A stretch of 6,503 bases of DNA from Bacteroidales bacterium. GTDB taxonomy: Bacteria > Bacteroidota > Bacteroidia > Bacteroidales > JAADGE01. Of the stretch, positions 6,360-6,503 are shown in pieces (the first letter of the stretch is position 1; every line of letters starts with the position of its first letter). Under the pieces are notes generated by a model. It was not told where the DNA came from and searched no databases. It saw only the letters and a program-made list of their open reading frames with translations. The stretch lies in contig JANTGL010000153.1 in assembly GCA_024762915.1 (NCBI GenBank), forward strand, positions 1 through 6,503, read 5' to 3'. The position numbers and the translations under genes were made by a program.

Positions 6360-6503
6360 TTATTTAAATCCTATTTTAAGAAATAAAGTCGGAGTAAAGG
6401 GAACGGGATCATTATAAATATTTATTACAGATGATTGATCGGCAGGGATACGCTCAAAATTTGAAAATTTAATATTCTCTTTGTTTAAAATATTTAATAC
6501 GGA
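6360..6503 (-). CDS. C-terminal fragment of a probable outer-membrane beta-barrel protein (5' part beyond window edge)
   Basis: A minus-strand frame enters from the right edge and ends at TAA (6362-6360), giving 47 residues. The end reads YNDPVPFTPTLFLKIGFK. A closing strand of alternating hydrophobic residues with aromatic positions is characteristic of the last beta-strand of outer-membrane barrels, and the preceding VLNILNKENIKF resembles the conserved N-x-x-N stretch near the C-terminus of TonB-dependent receptors. The final residue is Lys rather than the usual Phe. Only 133 bases separate it from the -7 element of the next minus-strand gene, with no convincing terminator between, so some read-through is possible. 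The assignment to a TonB-dependent receptor is a guess; the fragment is too short to be sure. Confidence 0.55.
   Translation of the reverse strand, partial: SVLNILNKENIKFSNFERIPADQSSVINIYNDPVPFTPTLFLKIGFK

Noticed and set aside
1..6503. A new defence, mobile or biosynthetic system spanning the window
   Set aside because: All complete genes fall in known families (Na/Pi cotransporter, RecO, DUF4139, Asp-box/T9SS) with mixed strands and separate promoters. There are no transposase, integrase, repeat array, direct-repeat boundaries or shift in base composition.

Overview
The window is AT-rich DNA (about one third G+C by eye), most likely chromosomal, from a member of the Bacteroidota. Several independent signs point there. 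A secreted protein carries a type IX secretion (Por/T9SS type A) C-terminal sorting domain. Upstream regions contain matches to the Bacteroidota promoter elements (TTG / TAnnTTTG) and lack clear Shine-Dalgarno sequences. The RecO sequence is of the Bacteroidota type, and there is a DUF4139/MuiA-like exported protein. Genus or order cannot be fixed from the sequence alone.

Layout, left to right. (1) 3..254 (+): the last 83 residues of a truncated protein resembling the C-terminal PhoU-like helix pair of Na+/phosphate cotransporters. (2) 324..2015 (+): a complete Na/Pi-cotransporter-family protein with two Na_Pi_cotrans repeats and a cytoplasmic PhoU-like domain, probably in tandem with (1). 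(3) 2012..2737 (-): recO, DNA recombination/repair mediator, convergent with (2) and overlapping it by 4 bases at the stop codons. (4) 2738..2868: a short intergenic region with two divergent promoters. (5) 2869..4530 (+): exported MuiA-like DUF4140/DUF4139 protein. (6) 4540..4578: a strong rho-independent terminator between convergent genes. (7) 4589..6145 (-): a secreted beta-propeller protein with six Asp-box (BNR) repeats and a T9SS sorting domain. (8) 6146..6359: promoter/leader region with a dyad at the promoter. (9) 6360..6503 (-): the last 47 residues of a probable outer-membrane beta-barrel protein that runs off the right edge.

The genes do not form one obvious pathway. The two left-hand genes may act together in phosphate/sodium handling. 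recO is a housekeeping gene. The three right-hand genes encode cell-envelope or secreted products. I see no RNA gene, CRISPR array, insertion sequence or phage gene, and no convincing new multi-gene system. The most useful leads are the metal-site loss in the first PhoU-like tail, the two TTG start positions that fall in promoter sequence, the Asp-box propeller without a recognisable sialidase active site, and the dyad in its promoter.
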